Below, piece by piece: positions 6,015 to 6,690 of a stretch of DNA of 6,690 bases. The notes beneath the pieces were generated by a model. It did no database searches. It saw nothing but the letters and a program-made list of their open reading frames with translations, and was not told where the DNA came from. The position numbers were made by a program, and so were the translations under genes. The first letter of the stretch is position 1. Every line of letters starts with the position of its first letter. This DNA comes from a bacterium. Its GTDB lineage: Bacteria; Margulisbacteria; Marinamargulisbacteria; SXXA01. The stretch spans positions 1-6,690 of the forward strand of contig RGUG01000073.1 in NCBI GenBank assembly GCA_010027915.1. Reading direction: 5' to 3'.

Positions 6015-6559
6015 CCCCTGGCACATTGTCCGGTCGTGCCAAACCGGTGGGTCGTCCCCCTATGACATGGTGGGAACGTTCGTATTTGCCTGCCATTTTA
6101 TCGGGCATGTGGATTACCTTTCGTCATTTTTTTCGTCGCAAAGTGACGATTCGATATCCCGAACAAGAGCGTCCACGCAGCCCGGTGTACCGTGGTCTTC
6201 ATGTGTTAAAACGCGACGAACAGGGGGCCGAACGGTGTACCGCTTGTGGGCTGTGTGCGGTTGCCTGTCCGGCGGAGGCCATCACCATGGAAGCGGGGGA
6301 AAGGCAACCGGGTGACGAACGGTTATACCGAGAAGAAAAATACGCCGTGTCGTATGACATTAACATGTTACGATGCATTTTTTGTGGGTTTTGCGAAGAG
6401 GCTTGTCCCAAACAAGCCATTTATTTAACCGATCGCATATTACCGGCTGCTCAGAAACGGCGTGATTTTATATGGGGAAAAGACCGGTTATTAGAGCGGC
6501 CTGATTCTCGGATTGATGTGGATACCCGTCATGGGTATGCCAAAGGGGATGAGGCATGA
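6011..6559 (+). CDS. nuoI: NADH-quinone oxidoreductase subunit I (8Fe ferredoxin subunit, N6a and N6b)
   Basis: NuoI (TYKY homologue), 182 residues, carries electrons from NuoG to cluster N2 in NuoB through two [4Fe-4S] clusters. Two classical CxxCxxCxxxCP motifs are present: C76, C79, C82, C86 (RCTACGLCAVACPAEAI) and C122, C125, C128, C132 (RCIFCGFCEEACPKQAI). The amphipathic N-terminal part WERSYLPAILSGMWITFRHF (21-40) is the region that lies on the membrane in known structures, and RYPEQERPRSPVYRGLHVL (48-66) leads into the ferredoxin fold. I chose ATG 6011, overlapping the nuoH stop as ATGA, because an earlier in-frame ATG at 5891 would put 40 extra residues wholly inside nuoH. No clear Shine-Dalgarno sequence precedes 6011, so translation probably depends on coupling to nuoH. 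Confidence 0.98.
   Translation: MTPGTLSGRAKPVGRPPMTWWERSYLPAILSGMWITFRHFFRRKVTIRYPEQERPRSPVYRGLHVLKRDEQGAERCTACGLCAVACPAEAITMEAGERQPGDERLYREEKYAVSYDINMLRCIFCGFCEEACPKQAIYLTDRILPAAQKRRDFIWGKDRLLERPDSRIDVDTRHGYAKGDEA
6542..6548 (+). promoter_or_regulatory. Ribosome binding site of nuoJ
   Basis: AAAGGGG, seven bases before the ATG at 6556 and inside the end of nuoI. It supports the start of the partial nuoJ. Confidence 0.55.
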
Positions 6560-6690
6560 CGGATCTTTTATTTTTGGCGTTTACTTTTTTTATTGCATCC
6601 AGTGCAATGGCGGTGGTAATGGCACGGAACCCCATTTACAGTGTCTTGAATATGTTTGACTGCGGTTTCAATGTTCTCTTCATTGGCAAC
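6556..6690 (+). CDS. nuoJ: NADH-quinone oxidoreductase subunit J, N-terminal fragment (runs off the window)
   Basis: The first 45 codons of a membrane protein directly after nuoI, where nuoJ is expected. The start MTDLLFLAFTFFIASSAMAV is a typical first transmembrane helix, followed by MARNPIYSVL, which matches the conserved NP(V/I)(H/Y)S.L motif of NuoJ (ND6 homologue), a membrane-arm subunit next to NuoA, NuoK and NuoH. The next visible residues, NMFDCGFNVLFIGN, are more polar than the second helix of NuoJ usually is; see the finding on a possible frameshift. The start overlaps the nuoI stop as ATGA and has AAAGGGG upstream. Confidence 0.88.
   Translation, partial: MTDLLFLAFTFFIASSAMAVVMARNPIYSVLNMFDCGFNVLFIGN

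Overview
The window is an uninterrupted, single-strand run of genes for the proton-pumping NADH:quinone oxidoreductase (respiratory complex I): nuoA (3' end only), nuoB, nuoC, nuoD, nuoE, nuoF, nuoG, nuoH, nuoI and nuoJ (5' end only). All lie on the + strand. There are essentially no intergenic bases. Six of the nine gene junctions are the four-base stop/start overlap ATGA (A/B, C/D, E/F, F/G, H/I, I/J). I see no promoter, terminator, RNA gene, mobile element or CRISPR array; the operon evidently starts before and ends after the window.

Likely source: a member of the Bacteroidota or a close relative (Cytophagales/Rhodothermia/Balneolia-like), inferred from protein character recalled from memory, not from a search. 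Separate nuoC and nuoD argue against enterobacteria, which have a fused nuoCD. NuoG is only 314 residues and lacks the large molybdopterin-oxidoreductase-like domain. NuoI, NuoH and NuoD carry phrasings I associate with Bacteroidota (for example HVLKRDEQG in NuoI and LPECETELIGGYHTEYSSMK in NuoH). Base composition is near half G+C, with heavy use of GGG glycine, TTG leucine and CCC/ACC codons.

Functional layout: NuoE, NuoF and NuoG (2221-5002) form the NADH-oxidising electron-input module (FMN, N1a, N3, N1b, N5, N4). NuoB, NuoC, NuoD and NuoI (110-2248 and 6011-6559) form the connecting module, carrying N6a, N6b and N2 to the quinone site. NuoA, NuoH and NuoJ belong to the membrane arm. Every cluster-ligating cysteine I checked is present.

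The main anomaly is the nuoD/nuoE junction. NuoD follows its family to about residue 351 (base 2218), then runs into nine unrelated residues and stops inside nuoE. The conserved C-terminal tail of about 40 residues, which lies at the quinone/N2 region in known complex I structures, is absent and is not encoded in any frame nearby. The break falls at the nuoE ATG, and nuoE is the one clear case with neither an ATGA coupling nor a visible ribosome binding site. This looks like a deletion of roughly 0.1 kb, either a real lesion in complex I or an assembly/sequencing error. Lesser observations are a perfect 18-bp palindrome just before the nuoI start, a short NuoG that keeps a CxxC...CxxC pair after its three clusters, an ambiguous nuoC start, and an odd reading at the visible end of nuoJ. 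I found no evidence of a new system; the region is otherwise a conventional complex I operon.
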